Assembly: GCA_030867875.1 (NCBI GenBank)
Contig: JAOWCC010001634.1
Location: 100,419,321-100,483,320, forward strand
From: Actinernus sp. WN-2022
Taxonomy: Eukaryota; Cnidaria; Anthozoa; Actiniaria; Actinernidae
Direction of reading: 5' to 3'
Length of the DNA: 64,000 bases
Positions 10,960 through 24,000 of the stretch are shown here, in pieces. Position numbers and translations under genes: made by a program. The notes beneath the pieces were generated by a model. The model was not told the origin of the DNA. It ran no database searches and was given only the letters and a program-made list of their open reading frames with translations. The stretch's first letter is position 1; every line of letters starts with the position of its first letter.

Positions 10960-10990
10960 AATCGTTGTTGTTGTTGTTGTTGTTGTTGAG
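10960..10990. repeat. (TTG)n microsatellite
   Basis: About nine consecutive TTG units. The reverse strand reads as a short Gln run in a minor ORF, which I do not regard as coding. Confidence 0.8.
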
Positions 10991-11157
10991 GCCAAAATTC
11001 CATGCGGCCACGATAATATCTGGTAATATTTAGGCATACTAGCCAAGTGACGCAACCAGATCCTGGCGGCAAACGTCATCAGTATGGAATTTTTGGCCTT
11101 GAATCGCAGACGTCTCTCTATTGGGACGCGTTTCAGAATTGTGGCTCCCTATGTGTA

Positions 11158-11722
11158 ATAGATCGATTTCACTTAGGTCACGTGAATCCTAAAAATCTTT
11201 ATTGCTGATTCAAATAAAATCAAGGTGCGTTTTTCTGAAAGAGAACTAAAAAATACGTATTTTTGACAAGTTTTATCAATCTAGGATATTTCTCGCCCAA
11301 AATATAAGCGATCAAATGTGCGCCATGTTTACAGTAAAATGTATGGCGCCGCCATCTTGGTGTACCTCCAAGGTACACCAAGATGGCGGCCAGATTACCA
11401 AGTTTCATTAAAGTTCACAATTACCAAGAATTCTGACCTAACATGTATCTATTTGCATAGATATTCACTTATTTAACATGTTGGTTTGTATTTAGAAGGT
11501 TTTTGGCTGAAAGTTGCACTAATTTGACTCCTCAAAATACGTGACTGGTGTTGCGTGACTCAAATCGCTTCATCGATATCTCCGGAACAAAGTGAAAGAA
11601 ACCGATGAAATTTGGTGTGAAGACGTGTTTAGATAAGCTCTAAACTGTATCAAAAGTACAACTTGGTAGAGTTCATAGTTTCGAAGTTAGCAATTTGATG
11701 ACGTCACATGAAATCGATCTAT
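11158..11722. mobile_element. MITE-like element, about 565 bp, with internal perfect hairpin
   Basis: The ends ATAGATCGATTTCA (11158-11171) and TGAAATCGATCTAT (11709-11722) are inverted repeats, with GTCACGTG/CACATG-type phrases next to them. Inside, 11348-11367 and 11371-11390 form a perfect 20-bp stem around a 3-nt loop (GCCGCCATCTTGGTGTACCT and its complement). Confidence 0.75.
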
Positions 11723-11854
11723 ACACGTGCACAGTGCTAATTATAGCTCTAAGGATCTAGTAAATCACCCTTCCTATGGCCGGGATTGCTCTCTGGTGAC
11801 CTGGTAACTAACTGGTTGAAAACCGCTGACCGGTAAGATTCAAAACAAATCAAA

Positions 11855-11893
11855 ATGGCTTCCGCGTTTAGAATCAGGGACAGACAACGTTAA
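11855..11893 (+). other. Upstream ORF candidate in the CHMP6 5' leader
   Basis: An ATG in good context (AAAATGG) opens a 12-codon frame that ends in TAA 41 bp before the CHMP6 start codon. It is only a uORF if transcription starts upstream of 11855, which cannot be seen here. Confidence 0.35.
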
Positions 11894-11934
11894 AGATAGA
11901 ATCTTGCTTTCTTCTCTTATAACACTAAGACGCA

Positions 11935-12006
11935 ATGGGAATCTTCTTTAGCAGAAAGAAGGAGCCGGAAAAACCGAAAATCACCGAACAAGATAAGGCT
12001 GTTCTG
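11935..12006 (+). CDS. CHMP6: CHMP6 exon 1
   Basis: Codes residues 1-24 and ends in phase 0 before GTAATC. The start is fixed by the family-typical MG[I/N][F/L]F-RKK N-terminus. Confidence 0.95.
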
Positions 12007-15000
12007 GTAATCTATACGATAGGTTTATATTTTATTCGGGTGTACAAAATATATGTAATTTGAAGTTTGGGTTGTTCAAGTTCCCCTCCCCCGGGCCAAA
12101 AAGGTTGTTCAAAATTAGGCCCCATGCCATGATCATATTAGGCGATCAAATTCCGCTACCCCCGCAACATAGCATTAGTTGTGACACTGCATTTTGTTTT
12201 TAACAGACAGTTTAAATATTCGTAAACAATTTACATTTATATTTTAATACCTTCAAATACAGTGCAAATTAGCTTTTAGAGTCCCTTTTTGGAAGCCAGT
12301 CTCTTACAAATTCAGATTTTTGGCCTTTGAAGTCGTATAAAGTGACCGTCTGCTCCAATTTCGCCATTATTTCGATCGAGGAAACCACGTAACATGAAAT
12401 TGAAACAACTTGATAATAATAATAATGTGTCATATTTGTATGGCGAAATTAACATCTTTTTTATTTATTTTTTATAAACATATTTATTCCATACAATTGC
12501 CCCAAGAGCAGAAGCTCATCTGGGAGGCTCTCATACAACTATTAAATATATTTCAACAGAGGAAGTAGGGAGCAAAACAGAAACAACAGAAAGTAGATTA
12601 ACATATAACTTTATTATATAATTTATGATAAGATGCACCAACGTGTGAAATCCTTGGGGGTGGGGTTATGATTTTGACATGGAAGTACATGTTCATTAAT
12701 TTATTTCTCTTAGCTTTTCTTGTTATTTTGACAGTGATCTTGAAAATAAATAGAGAAAGATACCAAACCACAGGAAAATTTTCATAATGGATTAGATAAC
12801 ACAATTAAAGGTTGCTTTAGCGGTGCATGAAAATAATAGGATTCAGATTTTTGGTGTCATGTCTGGGGGAAATTGTATCAAACTGACTAAATTAAATTTC
12901 TAATAAAAAATGTGAAGTTCAGAAAAAATTCGAAGGAGCAGCCAACAAATACTCACAACAGTTTCACAGATATGGCCTATTTACTCGGACTGCCTGTGGC
13001 AGCACCGATTCTTAAAATGCAAGCGGTTATTTTTTGTTTGTTTTTGTTTCATGCAACAAAATTTTGACTTTTGACCCATATGGTTCTTTTTTCTTTGTTC
13101 CCATGTATTAAATTTCAAGTTCACCACCAATCAGATTGCACTGTGCTGGTCACGTAACACTCTCCAGGTTAATTTATTTACATAATTTAATACAGTAAAT
13201 CAAGATGGTCGACCTGCGAGGAAATTTCTCTCAAATTTGGAGTCCCATCTCTCAAATGTAAGCAGTTTAATGTTTTATTTAACTTCACCGTGTGAAAGCC
13301 TTCCAACAGGCTCAGGATATTTCAACTGGCGCTCTTGTTTATTCACAAAATACCAAAGGTTTAATGCATATACATTGTAGTAATACACCTTTTCACCTCC
13401 TTTGAAGGATGAAATTAAGCCATCTTGGATCAAAAGCAAGGAAGACTCTACCATCAATTTGTGATGCACCTCATATTATTTCCATGAAAAATACCCCAAG
13501 CAAATTCCCCCACATTTTCCCCACCATAAGTAGAGGAAATCACATTAACGCAAGTGCTATAAGGGATTTATAGGCACTGAGTGATATTTGGAAAGTTCTC
13601 AAATTGCACAAGCCTTTTTTCAAAATATCGCTCAGTGCCTGTAAATCAAGTATAGCATGAGCAGTTCATGCAATTTTTTGTTTATAATAAAATATCATAT
13701 GTGAAAACATGTTTCAGGGATGGAGCTTACATTTTGCGTCTTTGACAAACTCTCTAAGTACACTCAAATTGTAAATATCACATTCACGATCGACTTGACA
13801 CGTCAACATTCAATGCCTGAAGAATTGATGCTTTGTGATTGGGCAAATCTTAGTACTTCAAAAGCCATGCCTCCGGTTGAACAATCAACCGGTCAATTTG
13901 GTGCGTTGCAAGCGGGAAAAGTCCTTCGTGCAGGGGGCTAAGAAGGACTTTGAGAAAATCTATCTCAAACCATACTGAGCTCTCGTGATTTTTGAAAGTC
14001 CACCACCTCGTTAACAATGATCCCAACGTCTCCAAACTCATTCAACACACAAATTGTGATGTGATATTTCTTGTGGTGGGGTTTATTATTTTTATTTGAT
14101 ACATTTCAATACGCAGCCCCAATCTTTTTTCATTTACAAAATGGTTAATAGGATGTAGAAAAATATAATTACATGTATATTAATATTTTAAAAGATGTCA
14201 GTAATTGTTGTGCTGAACATCTTTTTCTATTTACCTTCCAACAGGCTCTAAAGCAGCAAAGGGATAAATTAAAAAAGTACCAAAAGAAGGTAATTATAAA
14301 CTGTATAGTTATTTCTACCCTGGCACCAGAGGTGTATTGCCCCTCTCTCTACACTAATTTAAGGCATGAAGCACCATCAGCAAGGAGCAAAGCGATGAGA
14401 AACCAGAAATAACCTTGGGTGGCAGTGGTTGATAATCTCACATCCATGTTCGGATCAGGTACAAGATGTGTATCTTGTTGCCGATTGGTTCTCTATTTCA
14501 CATGATCTATCAGCACCATACATGATTGGTTGAATCATGTCATGCAAAATAGAGAATCAATCGGCAACAAGGTACGCATCTTGTACCTGATCCGAACATG
14601 GAAGTGAGATTATCAACCACTGCCGCGAGAGGTTATATCCTTTCTTGTCACTTCGCTCATTGCTGTAGAGAAGTAATAAACCTCTGGTTACATAAGGTAA
14701 GTTATTGTGGTCTAGGAGATAAGAATTTTTGTCTACGTTATTATGGAATTCCAAGACCCTGAAATTGTTCATACCAATGTTAATAATGGTTTATGGTCTT
14801 TGCATATTTTTTTTTAGTTAGTACTGACAATAAATTGCAAAAAAAATGATATTTTATCAATCCATAATTTAAATATTAAAGTAAAATGAGAAACATTCAA
14901 CAATTCATGGACCTAAATGCATAGATGTAGTTCAGCTTTTCTTAATCACACTCATGCACTAGTAATTTCTTGGCAATTTGAATTGCTTCCTAAAATGCTT

Positions 15001-18000
15001 ACAGTAACAGAAAAAAATCAATTGTTTGAAACAGAATATTAGGATATTTTACAATTATATTATTAACACAATTTGATTTTACAATAATAGATCAACCAGA
15101 ATCTAGAAAAGGAGAGGGAACTAGCAAAGGAACTATTAAAACAAGGAAAAAAGAAGTATGTTGTTCTGACTTGCACTCATCCATTCACTTATCATGACTC
15201 TACATCAGAATTAATTACCAGAATTTCAGTGCTTCCTAGACATATGCTACAGTTGTACAAGGGTATATAATTACTGTTTTATTTTGTTTTCGAAAAGAAA
15301 AGATAATTTTGAGTAATTCTGTGAAAAAAGTTTTGAATTTGCATTAATCCTTAATTTTTTATGAGCGATTGAAAATGCAATTCTGATGACAAAGCGCTGC
15401 CAATAGAATTATGGCATAAGTGAAGGATTTTTCTTTCTGAGCATGGATGCATACATGTATGCACGTTTTGCGTTAATGAAGTCAATCCACTTCTTGCACC
15501 TTTTTCTGGCTAACAAACTCAAATCTCCCCAGAATGGAATTTTGTGAAGACTGATATATTGCTTGGGGTCTGAACGGTTGCTGCAGCCCCCTACAACACA
15601 CCTATTTAGCATTTAAACGTCGTTTTTTTCTCAATTTCGCTAACCAGAATTTCAACTATTCTGACCGCTTCTCTTTGTAAATTTTGACGACTGAAACAGA
15701 CACTTTTCCTTCACTTACGTCACAAGACTCATTATTATAATAATAATTAGGATGTGCGCCACTACATACAGGATTTTGTCATCTTTAAACGCTCATAAAA
15801 TAATCTGTTGCAAAATATTTTTTTCTCACACGAAAATTCTCAAAATTACCTCTTCTTTTAAAAAAAAATAATAATTGGGGTTGAGGGGCACTTTGACATA
15901 ATTGAGTTAGTAGAAAAGTATGATAAAAGACTCTTTAATAAGGTCAACAACACCGAGCCAGCCGATAAAGGTACTCCAATTACCTATAAGGCTAAACAAT
16001 CTGTCATTATATTGGTACGTCAACAAAAAAAGAAATCATGTTATGATCTGAAAATTTAAACACTGCTTGTCAACATGAATGCTTTTGTAAATATATTAAT
16101 TTTAAATATGACTTGGCTGCATGTGCAGTAAACCTACATTTTTATAAGTATTAATTTTATTATCCTTTCTAGAGTGTAGTAATTATTTAATAGCTTTTTA
16201 CTATGTTAATACACACTTTCTGTAACTTTTGATAGGTATTTTTATCAGTATTATTGTAATAAAGACAAATTATTATTATTATTGTGCCAAGTTTATATGT
16301 TTATTAGGGACAGAAATTACCAGCAATAACTGTTCTGTTTTACAGCAAAGCTAAGCTGCTGTTGAAGAAGAAGAGATACCAGGAACAGCTGTTGGGCAGG
16401 ACAGATAATCAGTTGGAGAATCTGGAAAAGATGGTTTGTACATGTAGAAAGAGGATTTCAAAATTGATGAGGGAAGTGATGATGACGGTGATGATAATGA
16501 GGATCATGTCATATACATTGTACCTTTAGTTAGTGTTGTCACCATACACACCCATCAATATAGTCCATTGCTTTTATGGTCATACAAAATCCACTGTTAT
16601 TTCAAATTATGGTATTTTTCAATGCTGTCTGGATTGACATCTTGCCATGTTTTTCCCTTGTTAGCTAAATATCCAGGAGCTAGGCTGTCATGTCTTTGAG
16701 AAGTTTTAAGATTACAGACGCAATTTTGATTAATTATCAAATCATTTGCCTTGTCTAAGTGACGAAAAGGTTTCCCAAATGAGATTATAAATATGCACAT
16801 TTAACGTTGTGTGAACTCTCTATGACTGGTCTCTTGTTTCTGCCATTTTAGGTACAAGATATAGAATTTGCACAGGTGGAGATCCAGGTTGTGGAAGGTT
16901 TAAAACAAGGAAATGAATGTTTAAATCAATTACACGAGGTATTGTGCATGTATGTCTCAGACTTATGTTTGCTTTTTACTCAGAGAACAAAACTAATGCA
17001 AATTGGTACTCTACATACTCCTTTTGTTTCAACTGTATCTCCTTCCTTATAGATAAGAGAAGACCTGTACATTTTTGTTAGTGGGCTGGGGCTTGAGAGG
17101 GGAGGGGCATTAAAAAAACCCAGAACATTTGGGAAGGACTTGTAAGCCGTTACTTTATTGGAAGGGTCAACGTCTTTTCCATTTTCATTTTATTGCTTTT
17201 AAGTTTTGTTACATATAATTATTAAGAAAAAAAATAATTTGATATTTTATTAACAAAATTATTCAAACATTTTTCACTAAGGCAGACAAGAAAACTACAG
17301 ACACTCGTTTAATATACCAAACACGAGGTCCAGACAGCCGGGGGATACTGGTTGAGTTCTTTTTTTAAATTTTAATACAAACTGAGCCACTAGGCCAGGG
17401 TCATAAATTATATATGAAAACCGCTTCACACATAATTTCCATTTCATTTTTCAACAGAATACAAAGGGGAGGGTCACTTGTTTTCTTGTGGCTTTAAGTG
17501 AGGTGCCGTGAAACTGGCTTGTGAAGGGAAGGGGAGGGCCACAGAAAATCCCAGATCCCCAGCCCCTCCCTGATAAAAACATATTTGCCCTAAACATATT
17601 GACACTATAGCCCAATTTACACAACAAGCTTTTTGGGCTCGGCACTCCTAACTTGAGCACGGCACTCCTAACTTGAGCACGACACTCCTAACTTGGGCAC
17701 GGCACTCCTAACTTGGACACGGCACTCCTAACTTGGACACGGCACTCCTAACTTGGGCACGGCACTCCTAACTTGGGCACGGCACTCCGAACTTGGGTAC
17801 GGCACTCCTAACAAGTGGGCTGAGACTACCTTTTCACAAGGTCTCAGAACCCCTGGATTTTCAGGCACACGTACCTGGAACATTCCCATTTACTCGACAA
17901 AAAATAGGGATGCCGTGCCGATGATATTGGGCACTTGTGCCTAAAATTTAAGAGTGCCATGCCTAAAATACTTGTCATGGAAATCGGCCTTTCGTTTGTT

Positions 18001-21000
18001 TGTTTCCTTTTTTCAATTATATTTACTTTTCTTTTGAAATCTTAGACTGATTTTAAAGGTTGATTCATCCTATATTAATTTATTTACCAAAATATTACGC
18101 TGTAAAAGTTAATTATTCAATTTTATTATTTAACATTAACTGTTGAGTAGCACATGTACAACTCAGAACTCTATGGTTTCATTTGTAAACTTTAAAAAAA
18201 AAACAATTCATGCATTTTTTTTTACTTGTATACTACGATCTTCAGGGAGTTTAATTTACAATAAATCTATTAACAGAAGTATATATTGCCAACATGGATG
18301 GTGTCACCTCCACAGGAAGTGACTAACACTCAATTTTGATATGAAGTAATGTTTTGCGTGTTCATGTTTGCGTGTCTCTTAACCTGTTGACAATTCTAGT
18401 ATTACAGGCCCGTTGCCAGGATGCTTCCCCCCCCCCCCCCCCCCCTCTCCCCCCGAGTCTTCTCCACAGTGAACAACTTAACAAGCAATTTACGTTTTTT
18501 CACGATAACAATAAAAAAAAACACTCGTAAAACCATGGTAAAAGGTTTTCCATATATAAAAAAAGACATTTGATTCCAGATCCTCTCGTCAAAAGCACAA
18601 GATTGAGGCAAACAAAACAATGAGAAACTCGAGCCTTTTGAGATGTAAGGTGTTCAAAATCAGAGTTCTGGAAACGGTCCTATATTACAATGTGATTGGG
18701 ACCACTTTAAAAAAAGTTGAATAAGTTTGGGTGTGGCGTATCCACGGGTAACGGTAGCTACTGTTTTTGGCAAACTGGAGAACCTCAGGGACATAGTGGC
18801 GAAAACATTGTAACACAGTCTTGATGTTTCCCAGTTTAAAGTCTTGTTTGCTATTGTTGTTGTATCCTTTCCAGATAATGTCAATAGAAGATGTCGAGAG
18901 AATAATGGACGAGACAAAAGAAGCTGTTCAGTATCAAAAGGTAAGAGAATTTTTTTTTTTTATCGTTTATAATATACATTTTATTAGCTATGATTGGACA
19001 GTTTGCGGTCCATAACTTCTCATACTGACAGCAACGTTGAAGCAAAGCTTATGTTGTATACTTTGAGCCAAATTAAAAACTTATTAAACTCATTTGTTCG
19101 GCCCACGCGTGCCGTACATGTAAGTCGTGGATCGTCATTTTTCTCCCTTTTTACGACTCGCACGGATCTCGCTTTGACCAAGTACCTTATTCACACCCAC
19201 ACAGCGGCAAAACGTTACGCGCATGCGTATTTGCTATTTCTTGTCGGCGCGCGGCCGCCCCCAGTTTCCCCGCGAAAACTGAACAACAGGCACATGTACC
19301 CGTGATTTTAAAATTTCTGCTTAAAAGTATCCATTTGTGAACTGTTTTGTCAAAAAGAAAACTACTGTTTTGTCAAAAAGAAAACTAATTAAAAGATAAG
19401 CCTAAGACTTTAACAGGTTGAAGTTTTCTTAATTTGTAATTCACTGTGAGTTTACTAAGTTATAAAATTATTTACTAAAAAAGTTGAAACCCTCGGTAAT
19501 TTGTATTTGATAGCAGAGCCTTCATTCATTTGGCCAGCGGAGCATACCGTTTTGCCGCGGTGTGATTCACACCTAATACCCACGCGGGAAGAAGCCTGGT
19601 AACAATGGTATCGGAGTGAGGCCAGTTGTACCAAAGATTACAATAATGGCGTCGGTCAGAAATGTCTTAGTTTCTGTCATACAACACAGTCTGCCATGTA
19701 CCTTATTCATACCTCATGTCCACGTGGTAAGAAGTCTGGTAACAATGGTATCAGAGTGAGGCCAGTTGTACCAAAGATTACAATAATGGAGTGGGTCAGA
19801 AATGTATTAGTTTCTGTCATACAACACAGTCTGCCATGTACCTTATTCATACCTCATGCCCACGTGGTAAGAAGTCTGGTAACAATGGTATCAGAGTGAG
19901 GCCAGTTGTACCAAAGATTACAATAATGGAGTCGGTCAGAAATGTCTTAGTTTCTGTCATACAACACAGTCTGCCATGTACCTTATTCATACCTCATGCC
20001 CACGTGGTAAGAAGTCTGGTAACAATGGTATCAGAGTGAGGCCAGTTGTACCAAAGATTACAATAATGGAGTGGGTCAGAAATGTTTTAGTTTCTGTCAT
20101 ACAACACAGTCTGCCATGTACCTTATTCATATCTCATGCCCACGTGGTAAGAAGTCTGGTAACAATGGTATCAGAGTGAGGCCAGTTGTACCAAAGATTA
20201 CAATAATGGAGTCGGTCAGAAATGTTTTAGTTTCTGTCATACAACACAGTCTGCCATGTACCTTATTCATACCTCATGCCCACGTGGTAAGAAGTCTGGT
20301 AACAATGGTATCAGAGTGAGGCCAGTTGTACCAAAGATTACAATAATGGAGTTGGTCAGAAATGTCTTAGTTTCTGTCATACAACACAGTCTGCCATGTA
20401 CCTTATTCATACCTCATGTCCACGTGGTAAGAAGTCTGATAACAATGGTATCAGAGTGAGGCCAGTTGTACCAAAGATTACAATAATGGAGTGGGTCAGA
20501 AATGTATTAGTTTCTGTCATACAACACAGTCTGCCATGTACCTTATTCATACCTCATGTCCACGTGGTAAGAAGTCTGGTAACAATGGTATCAGAGTGAG
20601 GCCAGTTGTACCAAAGATTACAATAATGGAGTCGGTCAGAAATGTCTTAGTTTCTGTCATACAACACAGTCTGCCATGTACCTTATTCATACCTCATGTC
20701 CACGTGGTAAGAAGTCTGGTAACAATGGTATCAGAGTGAGGCCAGTTGTACGAAAGATTACAATAATGGAGTGGGTCAGAAATGTCTTAGTTTCTGTCAT
20801 ACAACACAGTCTGCCATGTACCTTATTCATACCTCATGCCCACGTGGTAAGAAGTCTGGTAACAATGGTATCAGAGTGAGGCCAGTTGTACGAAAGATTA
20901 CAATAATGGAGTCGGTCAGAAATGTCTTAGTTTCTGTCATACAACACAGTCTGCCATGTACCTTATTCATACCTCATGCCCACGTGGTAAGAAGTCTGGT

Positions 21001-24000
21001 AACAATGGTATCAGAGTGAGGCCAGTTGTACCAAAGATTACAATAATGGAGTCGGTCAGAAATGTCTTAGTTTCTGTCATACAACACAGTCTGCCATGTA
21101 CCTTATTCATACCTCATGCCCACGTGGTAAGAAGTCTGGTAACAATGGTATCAGAGTGAGGCCAGTTGTACCAAAGATTACAATAATGGAGTCGGTCAGA
21201 AATGTCTTAGTTTCTGTCATACAACACAGTCTGCCATGTACCTTATTCATACCTCATGTCCACGTGGTAAGAAGTCTGGTAACAATGGTATCAGAGTGAG
21301 GCCAGTTGTACCAAAGATTACAATAATGGAGTGGGTCAGAAATGTCTTAGTTTCTGTCATACAACACAGTCTGCCATGTACCTTATTCATACCTCATGCC
21401 CACGTGGTAAGAAGTCTGGTAACAATGGTATCAGAGTGAGGCCAGTTGTACCAAAGATTACAATAATGGAGTCGGTCAGAAATGTCTTAGTTTCTGTCAT
21501 ACAACACAGTCTGCCATGTACCTTATTCATACCTCATGCCCACGTGGTAAGAAGTCTGGTAACAATGGTATCAGAGTGAGGCCAGTTGTACCAAAGATTA
21601 CAATAATGGAGTCGGTCAGAAATGTCTTAGTTTCTGTCATACAACACAGTCTGCCATGTACCTTATTCATACCTCATGCCCACGTGGTAAGAAGTCTGGT
21701 AACAATGGTATCAGAGTGAGGCCAGTTGTACCAAAGATTACAATAATGGAGTCGGTCAGAAATGTCTTAGTTTCTGTCATACAACACAGTCTGCCATGTA
21801 CCTTATTCATACCTCATGTCCACGTGGTAAGAAGTCTGGTAACAATGGTATCAGAGTGAGGCCAGTTGTACCAAAGATTACAATAATGGAGTGGGTCAGA
21901 AATGTCTTAGTTTCTGTCATACAACACAGTCTGCCATGTACCTTATTCATACCTCATGCCCACGTGGTAAGAAGTCTGGTAACAATGGTATCAGAGTGAG
22001 GCCAGTTGTACCAAAGATTACAATAATGGAGTCGGTCAGAAATGTCTTAGTTTCTGTCATACAACACAGTCTGCCATGTACCTTATTCATACCTCATGCC
22101 CACGTGGTAAGAAGTCTGGTAACAATGGTATCAGAGTGAGGCCAGTTGTACCAAAGATTACAATAATGGAGTGGGTCAGAAATGTATTAGTTTCTGTCAT
22201 ACAACACAGTCTGCCATGTACCTTATTCATACCTCATGTCCACGTGGTAAGAAGTCTGGTAACAATGGTATCAGAGTGAGGCCAGTTGTACCAAAGATTA
22301 CAATAATGGAGTGGGTCAGAAATGTATTAGTTTCTGTCATACAACACAGTCTGCCATGTACCTTATTCATACCTCATGTCCACGTGGTAAGAAGTCTGGT
22401 AACAATGGTATCAGAGTGAGGCCAGTTGTACCAAAGATTACAATAATGGAGTGGGTCAGAAATGTCTTAGTTTCTGTCATACAACACAGTCTGCCATGTA
22501 CCTTATTCATACCTCATGCCCACGTGGTAAGAAGTCTGGTAACAATGGTATCAGAGTGAGGCCAGTTGTACGAAAGATTACAATAATGGAGTCGGTCAGA
22601 AATGTCTTAGCTTCTGTCATACAACACAGTCTGCCATGTACCTTATTCATACCTCATGCCCACGTGGTAAGAAGTCTGGTAACAATGGTATCAGAGTGAG
22701 GCCAGTTGTACCAAAGATTACAATAATGGAGTCGGTCAGAAATGTCTTAGTTTCTGTCATACAACACAGTCTGCCATGTACCTTATTCATACCTCATGCC
22801 CACGTGGTAAGAAGTCTGGTAACAATGGTATCAGAGTGAGGCCAGTTGTACCAAAGATTACAATAATGGAGTCGGTCAGAAATGTCTTAGTTTCTGTCAT
22901 ACAACACAGTCTGCCATGTACCTTATTCATACCTCATGTCCACGTGGTAAGAAGTCTGGTAACGATGGTATCAGAGTGAGGCCAGTTGTACCAAAGATTA
23001 CAATAATGGAGTGGGTCAGAAATGTCTTAGTTTCTGTCATACAACACAGTCTGCCATGTACCTTATTCATACCTCATGCCCACGTGGTAAGAAGTCTGGT
23101 AACAATGGTATCAGAGTGAGGCCAGTTGTACCAAAGATTACAATAATGGAGTCGGTCAGAAATGTCTTAGTTTCTGTCATACAACACAGTCTGCCATGTA
23201 CCTTATTCATACCTCATGCCCACGTGGTAAGAAGTCTGGTAACAATGGTATCAGAGTGAGGCCAGTTGTACGAAAGATTACAATAATGGAGTCGGTCAGA
23301 AATGTCTTAGTTTCTGTCATACAACACAGTCTGCCATGTACCTTATTCATACCTCATGCCCACGTGGTAAGAAGTCTGGTAACAATGGTATCAGAGTGAG
23401 GCCAGTTGTACCAAAGATTACAATAATGGAGTCGGTCAGAAATGTCTTAGTTTCTGTCATACAACACAGTCTGCCATGTACCTTATTCATACCTCATGCC
23501 CACGTGGTAAGAAGTCTGGTAACAATGGTATCAGAGTGAGGCCAGTTGTACCAAAGATTACAATAATGGAGTGGGTCAGAAATGTCTTAGTTTCTGTCAT
23601 ACAACACAGTCTGCCATGTACCTTATTCATACCTCATGCCCACGTGGTAAGAAGTCTGGTAACAATGGTATCAGAGTGAGGCCAGTTGTACCAAAGATTA
23701 CAATAATGGAGTCGGTCAGAAATGTCTTAGTTTCTGTCATACAACACAGTCTGCCATGTACCTTATTCATATCTCATGCCCACGTGGTAAGAAGTCTGGT
23801 AACAATGGTATCAGAGTGAGGCCAGTTGTACGAAAGATTACAATAATGGAGTCGGTCAGAAATGTCTTAGTTTCTGTCATACAACACAGTCTGCCATGTA
23901 CCTTATTCATATCTCATGCCCACGTGGTAAGAAGTCTGGTAACAATGGTATCAGAGTGAGGCCAGTTGTACCAAAGATTACAATAATGGAGTCGGTCAGA

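Noticed and set aside
10872..11072. Poly-Gln protein
   Set aside because: Reading of a TTG microsatellite on the reverse strand; no other support.
13720..13941. 73-codon plus-strand ORF in CHMP6 intron 1
   Set aside because: No family resemblance, and it is within an intron of a gene on the same strand without splice support.
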